Assembly: GCF_030066895.1 (NCBI RefSeq)
Contig: NZ_JASJAV010000001.1
Coordinates: 248,001 to 312,000, forward strand
Reading direction: 5' to 3'
DNA: 64,000 nucleotides
Source: Breoghania sp.
Lineage (GTDB): Bacteria; Pseudomonadota; Alphaproteobacteria; Rhizobiales; Stappiaceae
In this document: positions 24,757 through 35,253 of the stretch, in pieces
How the letters are laid out: every line of letters begins with the position of its first letter
Numbering within the stretch: the stretch's first letter is position 1
The notes under the pieces: model-generated
What the model saw: only the letters and a program-made list of their open reading frames with translations
Databases searched by the model: none
What the model was told of the DNA's origin: nothing
Program-made: the position numbers and the translations under genes

Positions 24757-26201
24757 ATGGCGGTTTTGATCGAAAAGGTCGGCATCGTCATTCCGATTAT
24801 CGCCGTCCTCCTTTTCTACGGGCTCGCCTCGGTCTGGGAACTGCTGTACGGACGTAGTTCGCAAGACTCGATCGCCTGGCTGCTGTCGCTGTTCTTCTTC
24901 CCCTATGTCACGGTCTTTCTCTATCTCGCCTTCGGCTGGAAGCGGTTCGACGACTATGTCCGGCTCCGGCGCCGGGTCGGTTCAAAGCCCGCAAGAAGCA
25001 AGGAAACCTATGATGCGGAGCTGCGTGTCATCCACCGCGCCGACGAGTCCTCCGACGCATGGCCGCTGCTGGTCAACATCTCGCAGTTGGCGTTTCTGGG
25101 CGGCAACGAAGTGGAGCTCCTGATCGACGGGCGCGCGACCTACGATTCCATCTTCGCCGGAATTCGCGCCGCGCAGGACTATGTGCTCCTGCAATTCTAC
25201 ATCATCCGCGATGACACAGTTGGCCGGGAGCTGGCCAACCTGCTGATCGAGAAGGCGCGCACCGGGGTCACCGTGCTGTTTCTCTATGACGACATCGGAT
25301 CCGCCGATCTGCCGAACCGCTACCTTCACCGACTGGAAGGGGTCGGGGTTCACGTCAGCGGCTTCAATCGTTCCCGGCCGATGTTCCCGCTTCTCCGACC
25401 CTTCCGGATCAACTTCCGCAACCACCGCAAGATCGTCATCGCAGACGGACACCAGGCCTGGATCGAGGGACTGAACGTGGGCGCAGAGTATCTCGGCAAT
25501 ACGCCTCATTTCCGGCGCTGGCGCGATACGTATGTGCACGTGAAAGGCCCGGCGGCACTCGCCGCCCAGATCTCCTACGCCGAAGACTGGCACTGGGCGA
25601 CCGGCAAACCGCTGCACGCGACATGGCCGTCTCCCGTTCCCCAAAGCGACGGCGAGCCCACCCTCGTCATGCCGTCGGACCCCGCAGACACGATCGAGAC
25701 CTGCGCCATCGCGTTCACCGAGGCGATCGGACAGGCCCGCAAGCGGCTGTGGATCGTCAGCCCCTATTTCGTGCCGGGAGAGGAAATCCAGACGGCGCTG
25801 TCCGCGGCCGGTGCTGCGCGGAATAGATGTGCGGCTTCTGGTGCCCCTGCGTCCCGACAACTGGGTCATCGGGCTGGCGACGGAGTGCTTTGCCGAACTG
25901 ATGACCGCACAAGGCGTGCGCACCTACTTCTATCGCGAGGGGGTCCTGCATCAGAAGATCGTGCTCGTCGACGACGACCTTGCAAGTGTCGGAACGGTGA
26001 ATTTCGACAACCGCTCCTTCCATATCAATTTCGAGATCACCTTGTGGCTGACGGAGCCGAAGATGACCTCGTTCATTCACCGCATTGCTGGAAGACGACT
26101 TCGCCCACAGCACGGAACTGAAGCCCAAGGACTTCACCACGCGTCCTCCCTGGCGCAAGTTGGCGCGCCGCTTTGCACGGCTCTTTGCCCCCCTGCTGTG
26201 A
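24757..26201 (+). pseudogene. cls: Cardiolipin synthase (phospholipase D family), broken
   Basis: Membrane enzyme joining phosphatidylglycerol units into cardiolipin. Two N-terminal helices are followed by the first HKD motif (NFRNHRKIVIADG) and a second (HQKIVLVDDDLASVGTVNFDNRSF). An extra G near 25810 (GCCGGTGCTG, expected GCCGTGCTG) breaks the frame before RGIDVRLLVPLRPDNW. An exact TTCA duplication at 26072-26079 breaks it again before LLEDDFAHS. The C-terminus reads FTTRPPWRKLARRFARLFAP. Both catalytic motifs are preserved but cannot be in one chain. Confidence 0.9.
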
Positions 26202-26289
26202 ACCACCGGGCGACACTGAGGCTATTCCCTTATCCCGCGCCCATGTTCTAAGATCCGGGACTCCCGCCACTATAAGGTGCCGTACCCCG

Positions 26290-27006
26290 ATGACCGAACC
26301 TCTCTACCGCTACGATTCCCACCTGAGCACCTGCGAAGCGCGCGTCACCGGTATCAACGAGCGCGGCGGCATTCTCCTGGATCGAACGATCTTCTTCGCC
26401 ACCGGCGACGACCAGCCGGGCGATACCGGCGAACTGGAACGCTCCGACGGAAGCCACATCGCCATAGGCACCACCGTCTTCAGCGACGACAAGAGCGAAA
26501 TCACCCACGTGCCGGGCGAAGAAGGCGGATCGCTTCCGGAGATTGGCGAGATCGTCGTTGCGCATATCGACTGGCCGCGACGCTATCGCCACATGCGCAT
26601 GCACACCGCACTGCATACCATCTGCGCCGCGATTCAGACCAAGACTACCGGAGCACAGATCGGCGCGGAGGAAAGACGCATCGATCTGAACATGCAGGAT
26701 CCGCCCGACCGGAATGCCGTCCACGATGCGACCATGAAGGCGATCGACGCAGACCTCGCCGTCACCAGCGAATGGATCACGGACGAGGAACTGGATGCCA
26801 ATCCGGATCTCATCAAATCGATGAGCGTCTCCCCGCCGCGCGGCTCCGGGCTCGTGCGGCTGGTTAGAATCGGGGACACTTTCGATCTGCAGCCGTGTGG
26901 AGGGACGCACGTGAAATCGACCCTCGAAATCGGCCCCGTCACGATCACCAAGATCGAAAAGAAGGGCCGGCTGAACCGGCGTATCCGGATACGTCTCGAC
27001 GAGTGA
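26290..27006 (+). CDS. alaX: Alanyl-tRNA editing protein, AlaX type
   Basis: Free-standing editing domain that hydrolyses Ser- or Gly-mischarged tRNA-Ala. The metal-binding histidines are in HMRMHTALHTICAAI and the C-terminal site in PCGGTHVKSTLEIGP. Translation from ATG at 26290 gives 238 residues; the open frame extends upstream into the cls remnant but without a start signal. Intact. It ends 46 bases before the sulfurtransferase gene and could share its transcript. Confidence 0.9.
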   Translation: MTEPLYRYDSHLSTCEARVTGINERGGILLDRTIFFATGDDQPGDTGELERSDGSHIAIGTTVFSDDKSEITHVPGEEGGSLPEIGEIVVAHIDWPRRYRHMRMHTALHTICAAIQTKTTGAQIGAEERRIDLNMQDPPDRNAVHDATMKAIDADLAVTSEWITDEELDANPDLIKSMSVSPPRGSGLVRLVRIGDTFDLQPCGGTHVKSTLEIGPVTITKIEKKGRLNRRIRIRLDE

Positions 27007-27052
27007 TCTCTCACTCACAAACACAAAGAACATTCCAAGGGGAGGCCTCATC

Positions 27053-27889
27053 ATGGACCGCCGCAATATCGTAACTACCGAATGGCTTCAGGATCACCTC
27101 GACGCACCCGACGTGGTGATCCTCGATGGTTCCTGGTACATGCCCGCCGACAATCGGGACCCGCGCAAGGAACATTTCGAGGCGCACATCCCGGGCTCGC
27201 TCTATTTCGATATCGACGCCATCGCCGATACGACCAGCGACCTGCCGCACATGTTGCCCACCCCGGACGCCTTCTCCTCGATGATGCGCAAGATGGGCAT
27301 CGGCGACGGTCAGACGGTGGTGGTCTATGACGGAACCGGGCTGTATTCCGGCGCGCGCGTCTGGTGGACGTTCAAGGTCATGGGCGTCGATCACGTCTAC
27401 GTGCTGGAAGGCGGCCTTCCCAAGTGGAAAACCGAAGTCCGGTCCATCGTTTCCGGCCCCGTTTCCAGGCCCGAGTGCCATTTCACGGCGCGCTTCAACC
27501 ATGCGCGGGTGCGCGACATTGATGATATGCGCCAGGCCTCGAAGAATGGCGTTCAGATCGCGGACGCCCGCTCGCTTGGACGTTTCAACGCGACCGAGCC
27601 CGAGCCCCGTCCGGGCCTGCGCAACGGGCACATTCCCGGCAGTGTCTGCGTTCCCTACGCAACCGTGCTCGAAAACGGCAGCACGCTGAAATCCGTCGAC
27701 GAAATCACGGCCGCCTTCCGCGAAGCCGGCATCGATCCGACCAAGCCCGTCATCACCACATGCGGCTCGGGCGTGACAGCCTCCATCCTCGCGTTCGCGC
27801 TCGATGAAATCGGCGCCCGTCACGTGGCCGTCTACGACGGATCCTGGACGGAATGGGGCGGGGCCGAGGACACGCCTGTCGAGCCCTGA
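27053..27889 (+). CDS. sseA: 3-mercaptopyruvate sulfurtransferase
   Basis: Two rhodanese domains; transfers sulfur from 3-mercaptopyruvate to thiols or cyanide. The active cysteine lies in CGSGVTASI of the second domain, the variant typical of mercaptopyruvate rather than thiosulfate enzymes. Length 278 residues is normal. A strong ribosome site (AGGGGAGG) stands nine bases before the ATG. Intact. Confidence 0.93.
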   Translation: MDRRNIVTTEWLQDHLDAPDVVILDGSWYMPADNRDPRKEHFEAHIPGSLYFDIDAIADTTSDLPHMLPTPDAFSSMMRKMGIGDGQTVVVYDGTGLYSGARVWWTFKVMGVDHVYVLEGGLPKWKTEVRSIVSGPVSRPECHFTARFNHARVRDIDDMRQASKNGVQIADARSLGRFNATEPEPRPGLRNGHIPGSVCVPYATVLENGSTLKSVDEITAAFREAGIDPTKPVITTCGSGVTASILAFALDEIGARHVAVYDGSWTEWGGAEDTPVEP

Positions 27890-27935
27890 TTTCCGGACGG
27901 AAGCCCCATTCCTGAGGGGGATACCGACCCTAGCT

Positions 27936-27960
27936 GCTCCCGGCACGACGGACCGGGAGC
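27936..27960. terminator. Hairpin downstream of sseA
   Basis: GCTCCCGG and CCGGGAGC form an eight-base perfect stem with a nine-base loop, 46 bases after the sseA stop. No T run follows, so it may act as a weak or processing hairpin rather than a true terminator. Confidence 0.45.
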
Positions 27961-28161
27961 GGTTACCTAACGTGTAGGGCAAGTTTTCACCGTCGCATCG
28001 AATATTGTCATATATGACTATATTTTTCCGGGACTGCATTTTTTTCGTTAGCTGCGAAACCTTTCCTTCAAATGCACGTTTACCTCCTGAAAGCGCGAAC
28101 GGCGGATCATTGAAATCCCGCCCGACCGCTACGAGAAAAACGCTTGAGGAAAGAAATAACC

Positions 28162-28459
28162 ATGTTTACCAAGAACGAGACTCTTGCCGCGACCGTTGCT
28201 GCACTTGCAATTGCAGCCCCGAGCCTGGCTTTTGCCGCCAATAACACCCGCCCGATCGAAGGCGTTATTTCATCGCCTCAGCCGGTTCAGTTCCAGTAGT
28301 CCTTTAACAAGACTGCTCCGAGCCGTGCGGTTGTTACCCCCACGAAGACGTCAAGCGTCGCGCTCCGGCGCCGCGGTGGATGAGTTGATGGACTACAACT
28401 CCACCCGTCCGTACGAAGGCGTGATCACCCACCCGGAACCGGTCGGCACCACCGACTAA
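28162..28459 (+). pseudogene. Small secreted protein with repeated motif, broken
   Basis: Starts MFTKNETLAATVAALAIAAP with a clear signal peptide (cleavage probably after LAFA). TAG at 28297-28299 ends the first frame after about 45 residues. The downstream part lies in another frame and ends YNSTRPYEGVITHPEPVGTTD. The two halves share the motif TRP-x-EGVI-x-x-P (NTRPIEGVISSP and STRPYEGVITHP), suggesting an ancestral protein of about 95 residues with two copies. The strong terminator that follows supports this being a real former gene. Function unknown. Confidence 0.6.
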
Positions 28460-28510
28460 CAGCGGTTTTTGTACATTGAAAAACCGAACATGACCCGAAA
28501 GGGCATCTCC

Positions 28511-28544
28511 ATCCCCGGGGCTTTCCGTCCCGGGGATTTTTTTT
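28511..28544 (+). terminator. Strong Rho-independent terminator
   Basis: ATCCCCGGG and CCCGGGGAT form a perfect nine-base stem around a nine-base loop, followed by eight T. It ends the small secreted-protein gene and faces the convergent carbonic anhydrase gene. Confidence 0.9.
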
Positions 28545-28576
28545 ATGCCGAATTCGAGCAGCAGGCCTTTTGCGGT

Positions 28577-29104
28577 TCAGCCAATTTCGCTGAGCCCCGC
28601 CGCATAGCATTTCCAGTTGGCGACATACCGATCCGCAGAAGACCGCAAGCCCGCGATCGCCTCCTCATCCAGCGCGCGAACCACCTTTCCCGGCATCCCC
28701 ATGACGAGACTTCCGTCCGGGATCTCCTTTCCCTCGGTCACGAGCGCACCCGCACCGATCAGACAGTTCTTCCCGATTTTCGCGCCATTCAGAACAATGG
28801 CTCCCATCCCGATCAGCGAATTATCGCCGATCGTGCAGCCGTGAATGATCGCGCGATGCCCGATTGTGCAGCCCTCTCCGATCTCAACCGGGTGACCGGA
28901 ATCGGTATGGATCATCGTCATTTCCTGGATGTTCGTGCGCGCGCCGATCCGGATCGGTTCGTTGTCGCCACGCAGCACGCTGCCGAACCAGATCCCGACA
29001 TCGCGCCCCAGAAAGACCTGCCCGATCACCTGCGCACCGTTTGCCACCCAGAAGGCATCGCCCTCGGTCTTGGGTTCGTGATCGTCCAGGCGGTAGAGCA
29101 GCAT
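28577..29104 (-). CDS. Gamma carbonic anhydrase family protein
   Basis: Left-handed beta-helix protein of hexapeptide repeats, 175 residues. Metal-ligand histidines are recognisable in TMIHTDSGHPVEIG and TIGHRAIIHGCTIGD. Such YrdA/PaaY-like proteins range from active carbonic anhydrases to acyl-group enzymes; the exact activity is not decided by sequence. Intact, converging on the terminator at 28511-28544. Confidence 0.88.
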   Translation of the reverse strand: MLLYRLDDHEPKTEGDAFWVANGAQVIGQVFLGRDVGIWFGSVLRGDNEPIRIGARTNIQEMTMIHTDSGHPVEIGEGCTIGHRAIIHGCTIGDNSLIGMGAIVLNGAKIGKNCLIGAGALVTEGKEIPDGSLVMGMPGKVVRALDEEAIAGLRSSADRYVANWKCYAAGLSEIG

Positions 29105-29609
29105 GGGAATTCTCCGGTGGTGGAAAGAAGTGCAGATCCTAGAGCCCGCGAGACGGCAAACCCGCGTGCGCCGCGATCATTGCCAATTCCCGCCCGTCCA
29201 TCAAGTTCGACGGCTACGCCGTCCCCACCACCGACATCCGGATCGGTCATGAGCGTGGAAAAGGGATGCGGTAGTTGCCCTTATGGCGATTTGTCGCGCT
29301 GTCGCCCACAATCGCCAGTTGCTCGCCCGAGCCCCGTTCCAACCTCTGGAATGCCGTGAAACCAGGCCCGCCTGCCGCCGCGGATTGAGGCAGGTCAAGG
29401 CTGGAATTCGACAGACTTCACAAAACACAGGCAGGAAGGAAAAGAGAACGAACCGCCGTACGACTACCGCTCCACACATCACTTGTCAAAGATGACCATC
29501 ATAGACATTCGGCGCGCGCACGTACGAAACCAAAGTATAACGGCCGCAGAAGACCTCCCCGTCTCAGCCCTCCGCCAGGAACGGAAGCCTTTCCTGCAGT
29601 CCCACGTCA
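29105..29609. other. Intergenic region between divergent genes
   Basis: About 500 bases between the leftward carbonic anhydrase gene and the rightward molybdenum block. It should carry both promoters. No open frame with a plausible product, and no clear riboswitch (including no convincing Moco-motif fold), is seen by eye. Confidence 0.4.
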
Positions 29610-30161
29610 ATGCAAGACAAACCCGTGCCAAGCGAACATCGTCTTGCGGCCGTGGCCGTCGATGACCCGGTCTCGATTGAACCGCTTTTCGATGAAGTTC
29701 TCGCCGCGCTAAGCGACGAGGGCCGGGAGGTGGCGGGTTTCATCCAGCGTGAGATCTGCGGCGGCGACTGTCAGGATGACATCGTGATGGAGGATATCGA
29801 GACGGGAGAACGGCTATCGATCATGCAGATGTTGGGCCCGGCTTCGCGAAGCTGCCGGCTTGACCTCGACGCCCTGGTTCGCGTCAGCGTTCGCGCGCTC
29901 ACCCGTCTCAACAGGCGGTCGCGCCCGGACCTCATGATCGTCAATCGTTTTGGGCACGCAGAGGTCGAAGGCGGTGGAATGCGCCCCGTCTTCGAAAAAG
30001 CTCTGGGCCTCGAGATCCCGGTCCTTACCTCGGTCTATGGAGACTCTCGCTCCGCCTGGAGCAGCTATGTCGGCGATCTATCGAATGTCCTGTTACCGGT
30101 CGGTTCCGATACGGTTATGGCCTGGTACCGGGGTGCTCTTGAAAACCTAAAAGCACGTTAA
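29610..30161 (+). CDS. DUF2478 family protein
   Basis: 183 residues, starting [20 protein letters not shown]. It resembles DUF2478 proteins, which are often encoded beside molybdenum uptake or cofactor genes and have a Cys-containing centre ([16 protein letters not shown]) and a C-terminal [20 protein letters not shown] segment. Here it lies four bases before moaA, which supports a molybdenum-related role. Biochemical function is not established. Intact. Confidence 0.75.
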   Translation: MQDKPVPSEHRLAAVAVDDPVSIEPLFDEVLAALSDEGREVAGFIQREICGGDCQDDIVMEDIETGERLSIMQMLGPASRSCRLDLDALVRVSVRALTRLNRRSRPDLMIVNRFGHAEVEGGGMRPVFEKALGLEIPVLTSVYGDSRSAWSSYVGDLSNVLLPVGSDTVMAWYRGALENLKAR

Positions 30162-30165
30162 CAGA

Positions 30166-31204
30166 ATGTCTTACGATCAAGTCCCCGTTTCAACGCCCGC
30201 TCCACAAAACGCCGTGCTACGCGACAATTTCGGGCGGACCATGACCTATCTGCGGCTCTCCGTGACCGACCGCTGCGATCTGCGGTGCGTCTACTGCATG
30301 GCCGAGCATATGCGTTTCGTGCAGCACCGCGACCTGTTGACACTGGAAGAGAGCTCTACCGATTGTCGGCCGTCTTCATCCGCCACGGCGTGCGCAAGAT
30401 CCGCATCACCGGCGGTGAGCCGCTGGTGCGCAAGAACGTCATGTGCCTGTTCGAAATGCTTTTCCCCCACTTGAAAACGGGTGAGCTGGACGAACTCGTG
30501 GTGACGACCAACGACACGCAGCTCCCTCACTTCGCCGCAAAGCTCCACGAATTCGGCGTGCGCCGCATCAACGTCTCGCTCGACAGCCTGGATCCCGAGC
30601 GCTACTGCAAGCTCACCGCGGCGGCGATGTCAAAAAGGCGCTTGCAGGCCTCGACGCAGACCAGGAAGCGGGCTTGAAGATCAAGCTCAATTCGGTCGCC
30701 ATGAAAGGCGAGTTCGAACGTGAGGTCGATCATCTGATCGAGTTCGCCCACGACCGCGGCATGGATCTGACGCTCATCGAGGAAATGCCGCTTGGCGCCG
30801 TCCCCCACGACCGGGCCAAAAGCTTCCTTCCCCTCAACACGGTCCGGAGCGATCTTGAGACGCGCTGGACGCTGACACCGATCGAGGACAGCACCGGAAG
30901 TCCTGCGCGCTATGCCCGCGTGGAGGAAACCGGCGGCCGGATCGGCTTCATAACGCCGCTTTCCTGCGATTTCTGCGCAAGCTGCAACCGGGTCCGTGTG
31001 AGCTGTACCGGACATCTCTACACGTGCCTGGGCTCCGACAGCTCCATCAACCTGCGCGAGGCGTTGCGCGGGTCCTCCGGAAACGAGCAGGTCGAAGCTC
31101 TCATCTTCGACGCGATCGCCCACAAGCCGCAGCGCCATTCCCTTTCCGTCGCCACCGAAACCGTCAGCGGCATCGGTCGGCATATGTCCGTGCTTGGAGG
31201 CTGA
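30166..31204 (+). pseudogene. moaA: GTP 3',8-cyclase (molybdenum cofactor), broken
   Basis: Radical SAM enzyme starting molybdopterin synthesis. The N-terminal cluster motif is CDLRCVYCM. At about 30347 an extra AG (GAAGAGAGCTC) shifts the frame within LTLEELYRLS; the middle continues as [16 protein letters not shown]. Near 30620 one C is missing from CTCACCGCGG, shifting it again before GDVKKALAGLDA. The last third has the second cluster ligands in CDFCASCNRVRVSCTG and ends MSVLGG; the family C-terminus is usually more GG-like, consistent with MoaA. Two lesions imply loss of function. Confidence 0.93.
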
Positions 31205-31211
31205 ACCCAGA

Positions 31212-31733
31212 ATGAAAATCGTCGTCGTCACCATTTCCGACCGCGCCAGCCGGGGAGAATATGAAGACATCTCCGGGCCGGCGATCGTCGAATGGCTGGA
31301 AAGGGCGATTACCAGCCCTTGCGAGATTGAGCGGGTCGTCATCCCGGACGGTGAGATCGTCGTGCGCGATGAATTGATCCGGCTTGCCGACGCCGAGCAC
31401 GTCGACATGGTTCTGACCACCGGCGGCACGGGCCCCTCCCCGCGCGATCAGACGCCGGAAGCGATGAAAGCCGTTCTGCAAAAGGAGCTTCCCGGTTTCG
31501 GTGAGTTGCTGCGCAAGGTCGGACTGGAACAGACGCCAACCTCGATCCTTTCGCGCCAGACCGCCGGAACGCGCGGCACGACCTTCTATCTCAACCTGCC
31601 GGGCAAACCCGCGGCGATCGCCATGTCGCTCGATGCGGTCTTTCCCGCCATTTCCTATTGCCTCGACCTCATCGGCGCGGGACGTATCGAGACGGACCCG
31701 GCCGTCGTGGTCAGCTTCAGATCCAAGAGCTGA
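31212..31733 (+). CDS. mogA: Molybdopterin adenylyltransferase (MogA/MoaB family)
   Basis: Activates molybdopterin by adenylation before metal insertion. Signature TTGGTGPSPRDQTPEAM and a downstream LNLPGKPAAIAMSLDAVFPA segment are present. Start at 31212 (MKIVVVTISDRASRGEYED) gives about 173 residues. It begins eight bases after moaA and is intact although moaA is not. Confidence 0.92.
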   Translation: MKIVVVTISDRASRGEYEDISGPAIVEWLERAITSPCEIERVVIPDGEIVVRDELIRLADAEHVDMVLTTGGTGPSPRDQTPEAMKAVLQKELPGFGELLRKVGLEQTPTSILSRQTAGTRGTTFYLNLPGKPAAIAMSLDAVFPAISYCLDLIGAGRIETDPAVVVSFRSKS

Positions 31734-31742
31734 GCGGTTCCA

Positions 31743-34366
31743 TGAGCAAAGGCCGGCAGCAAGAGGGACGCCGCCGGAGAGCCCATCGGCATCGCCCTTC
31801 TGTCGGAACCGCAAGCCGATGCTCCGGTGACCGATGCCCTTCATCGCGTCAACAATATCTATCGCCTCGTTCGCGGGCGGATTGACGAGAGTGCATTCGC
31901 CGGTCGGTCGGACGACGTCGCCCGCCTCAAGCGGGTCTAAGACCTGCAACTGAACGAAACCGCCTCCGTTCGCGAGCAGGCGGCCCTTCCCTTCGGCCAA
32001 CGCGACGTCGGCAAGATCGGCAGATGGCGGCAGATCATCTACGGGATGGCCCAGGCCTACGTGGATACATCCGGAAACGTGGGCACAGATCTCAACGCCC
32101 TCAATCCGGCTCTGGCCGAACTGGTGGCGATCCGCGAACTCCCCTTTGCGATCCGCGATCGCTATTCGCGTCAATGCTCCGGGTTCAGACGATCCGGGGA
32201 GCGCGACATTCCCTTGACCGCCCCCGAACGCGATCTCTGGCAGCGGGATGTCGGCGCCTATCGCGAATTGTGGAAACGAATAGCGGTTACCGCATCGCAT
32301 CTCCCCCAGCATCCGCAGCTCTTCTTGCAGCCGTTAAAGTTGCAGCCGTTAAAGAGGGCGAGGCCAGGACCGCCAAGACGCAACGGAGCATGAATGCGAT
32401 CCTGAACCAGTTGTCGGGAACCGGGAAACGCGGAGAGAACCCGAAGAATTGGGCCGACCACTGTTTCAACGTCTACGATTCCATACTCGGCATCGGCCAC
32501 CTCGCCCTGGATATCGCCCGCAAGAACGCCGAGGCAGATCAGACGCGCGCCCTGATCAACGGCAGTTTGTGGACCCTATCGCTCCTTCTGGCGGTCGCCT
32601 TCAGCTATGTCACCTCACGGTTCCTGCGCCGCCGCTTTTCCGCGCCGATAGCCACGATCACGACCTCCATCCAAAGGCTTGAAAGCGGCGACTACCAGAC
32701 GGCGGTTTCGAGTTCCTGCTTCCACGACGAACCGGGCGCGATCAGCGCCACGCTGGAAAGCCTGCGTCAGAAGGTGGTGAAGGCGGAACGCCTGCGCCGA
32801 CATCTCGACCACCTGCGCGACGAACTCGTCGATCATGCGCGGGAATCGAACCGCGCAAAGTCACTGTTTCTGGCGACGATCAGCCATGAGATCCGAACGC
32901 CGCTCAACGGCATCATGGGAACGGTGCAACTGCTTGAGGACAGCCCCCTCAATGCCGAGCAGCGCCGCCGGATCGAGGCCCTGGACAAGTCGAGTCACCT
33001 GCTGCGCAATCTGGTGAGCGACGTCCTCGACTATTCGCGGATCGAAGCGGGCAAGTTCACGCTGAGCCACACACCCTTCTACCTGTCGGATCAGATATCC
33101 GTGGTCGAAGCGACCATCGCTGCATCCGCCCATGGCAAGGGGTTGACCTATTCCTCAGAGATCGCTCCCGACGTGCCGGAGCGGTTTGTCGGCGACCCGG
33201 CAAAGATCGGTCAGATCCTGCTCAATCTCCTCGGCAATGCGGTGAAATTCACCGAGAAGGGCGGCGTAAGCCTTCGCGTCGATCTCGATTCGAGCTGCAC
33301 CACACCGGACGCACCGTGCATCCGGTTCGTCGTCACGGATACGGGGATCGGCATTCCCTTATCCAAACACGACATTCTGTTCACGCCCTTCACCCAGGCC
33401 GACGGCACCGTTTCCCGCCGCTTCGGCGGATCGGGGTTGGGACTGGCGATCTGCAAGGGGCTCTTGCAGATGATGGGCGGCCGCATCGATTTCAACTGCC
33501 CCGACCAGGGAGGAACCGTGTTCACGGTGCATCTCCCCCTGACGCCCGCCGGCACCGAGGCGGAGAAGGAAGAGCGCTTTCCGAAGCCCTGCCAAAGCTC
33601 TTCGTCCTCGTTGCCGAGGACAATCCGGTCAACGCGATGATCGCGGAAGAACTCACCCGGCGAGCAGGTCATGACGTCATCTTCGTCAATGACGGCAAAA
33701 GCGCCTTGGAGGCCGTGGCCAACAAGGATTTCGACGTCGTTCTGATGGATCTGGCCATGCCCGGCATCGACGGCATCGAAACGACGCGAAGGATCCGCGC
33801 ATTCGAGCATGAAACCCGCCGGATGGTGCCCGTCATCGCGCTGACGGCGGACCTGACGGCCGAACAGCGGCTCGGCGACGATCCCGATCTCTTTGACGGA
33901 TTTATCGGCAAGCCCCTACCGGCGCGAGGAACTCGAAGCCGCGTTGGCCCGGGCAATCGGCCTACTACCGTGCAAGAAGAGAGAGGCTCCCGACCGCGAA
34001 GAGGAAAGCATCCTCGTCCAGCACGCGCGGGATCTCGGCGTCGACTGGGCGCACAAGATCGTCGAGCTTTACATGACCGAGACGCCCCATGTGGCGGAGG
34101 GCCTCAATCTTGCCTTGAGCAAGGGCGATCTGGTCGGCATTTCCGATATCGCCCATCGCATCAGAGGCGGAGCGAACCACGTCGGCGCCCAAACGATCAC
34201 CGCTTATGCGGAAGCCCCCGAACGCGCCGCGGATGAGGGAGATTGGGAGAGAACCCGACAGAGCGTCACCACCCTGCTCGCAACCCTCGACGGTGAATTG
34301 AAGAAACTGGCCGATCAGGCCAACCGCGAACTGGACGGAACCACGGCCCACATGCCGTTTGATTGA
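31743..34366 (+). pseudogene. torS: TorS-like hybrid sensor histidine kinase, broken
   Basis: Remnant of the TMAO-sensing kinase. Order: part of a helical sensor, a membrane helix (WTLSLLLAVAFSYV), HAMP, HisKA ([19 protein letters not shown]), ATPase (GSGLGLAICKGLLQMMGG), receiver (VLVAEDNPVNAMIAEEL, VVLMDLAMPG) and a C-terminal Hpt domain (DIAHRIRGGANHVGAQ). The N-terminal helix and early sensor are missing. There is a TAA at 31938-31940 and frame changes near 32380, 33595 and 33912. A 15-bp tandem duplication lies at 32325-32354. The paired regulator torR lies convergent, just downstream. Confidence 0.88.
32325..32354. repeat. 15-bp exact tandem duplication in torS
   Basis: TTGCAGCCGTTAAAG occurs twice, back to back. 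It adds five codons in frame and so does not itself break the gene, but it has the same form as the frame-breaking duplications in torD and torA. Confidence 0.9.
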
Positions 34367-34400
34367 TCCGCGCTCCCGTCACCTTTTCAGGTCATGCGCC

Positions 34401-35126
34401 TCAGGTCACAGGCCCGGTAAAGACGTAGCCGATCCCGTATTCGGTCGCGATCAAGCGCGACTTGCCCGGCTCCGGCTCGATCTTGCGCCGAAGGCGACTG
34501 ATGAGGACATCGATCGTCCGATCGTTGGAATTCCATTCACGATCCGTAACCGATGCGATCAGCTCGTCGCGACTCATGATCTTGCCCGGATAGCGGATCA
34601 GAGCGGCCAGCAGATCGAACTCTCCGCGTGTCAAGCGACTCGACTTGCCATCGGGAGAGGTCAATCGGTGAGATTCCAGATCAAGTATCCAGCCAGCAAA
34701 ACGGCGAACTCCGACCTTTTCGTCCTTCACTTCCGTATTGGTGCGCCGCAATAAGGTGTTCACTCTGGCCAAAAATTCCCATATGGAAAAGGGCTTAGTT
34801 ACGTAGTCATCCGCCCCCAATTCCAACCCGACGACCCGGTCGATCTCGTCTGAACAAGAAGTAACGAGGATGACAGGTGCATCCGTACGATCCCGGACTT
34901 CGCGCATCAGCGTCAATCCGTCGCAATCGGGTAATTTGATGTCAAGCAAGAAAAGATCGATACGCTCGCGATCGACGGCGCGGCGAAACGACTCCGCGCT
35001 GTCGGCCGTAAACACTTGGAATCCTGCGGTTTCGAAGTAGGTCCTCAGACTCTCTCGGATGGTCGGTTCGTCATCGACAACGGCGACCCGTACGCCCAGC
35101 GAATTGTTGGCGGGAGCTGGTCTCAT
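34401..35126 (-). CDS. torR: TorR-like response regulator (OmpR family)
   Basis: 241 residues: receiver domain with acidic pocket DDE (residues 18-20), phosphorylated Asp62 in FLLDIKLPDCDG and the conserved lysine in DDYVTKPFS, followed by a winged-helix DNA-binding domain (TRGEFDLLAALIRYPG, RTIDVLISRLRRKI). It lies divergent from torC and next to torS, the arrangement of the E. coli tor locus. The gene itself is intact although its kinase partner and all its expected targets are broken, so it is presumably an orphan. Confidence 0.9.
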   Translation of the reverse strand: MRPAPANNSLGVRVAVVDDEPTIRESLRTYFETAGFQVFTADSAESFRRAVDRERIDLFLLDIKLPDCDGLTLMREVRDRTDAPVILVTSCSDEIDRVVGLELGADDYVTKPFSIWEFLARVNTLLRRTNTEVKDEKVGVRRFAGWILDLESHRLTSPDGKSSRLTRGEFDLLAALIRYPGKIMSRDELIASVTDREWNSNDRTIDVLISRLRRKIEPEPGKSRLIATEYGIGYVFTGPVT

Positions 35127-35253
35127 GGGCCTGTCTCGTTTAGTTTATAAATTCATTACTTTCATTATAGATCGTCGCAACCTCCCTTTACATCATCCCG
35201 ACACCGTCCCCCTACATGAAATTGTGATCAGCCCACAAACTGTCGGGAATCAA
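35127..35253. promoter_or_regulatory. torR-torC divergent promoter region
   Basis: 127 bases between the divergent torR and torC genes, locally AT-rich. Two direct TTCATTA repeats at 35152-35158 and 35161-35167, nine bases apart, resemble the tandem decamer boxes bound by TorR in enterobacteria (which contain TTCAT). This is a motif-level inference only. Confidence 0.45.

Noticed and set aside
29105..29609. Moco riboswitch before the molybdenum genes
   Set aside because: No conserved core could be recognised by eye; a covariance-model search would be needed.
32325..32354. 15-bp duplication as the cause of torS inactivation
   Set aside because: It is a multiple of three and keeps the frame; other lesions break the gene.
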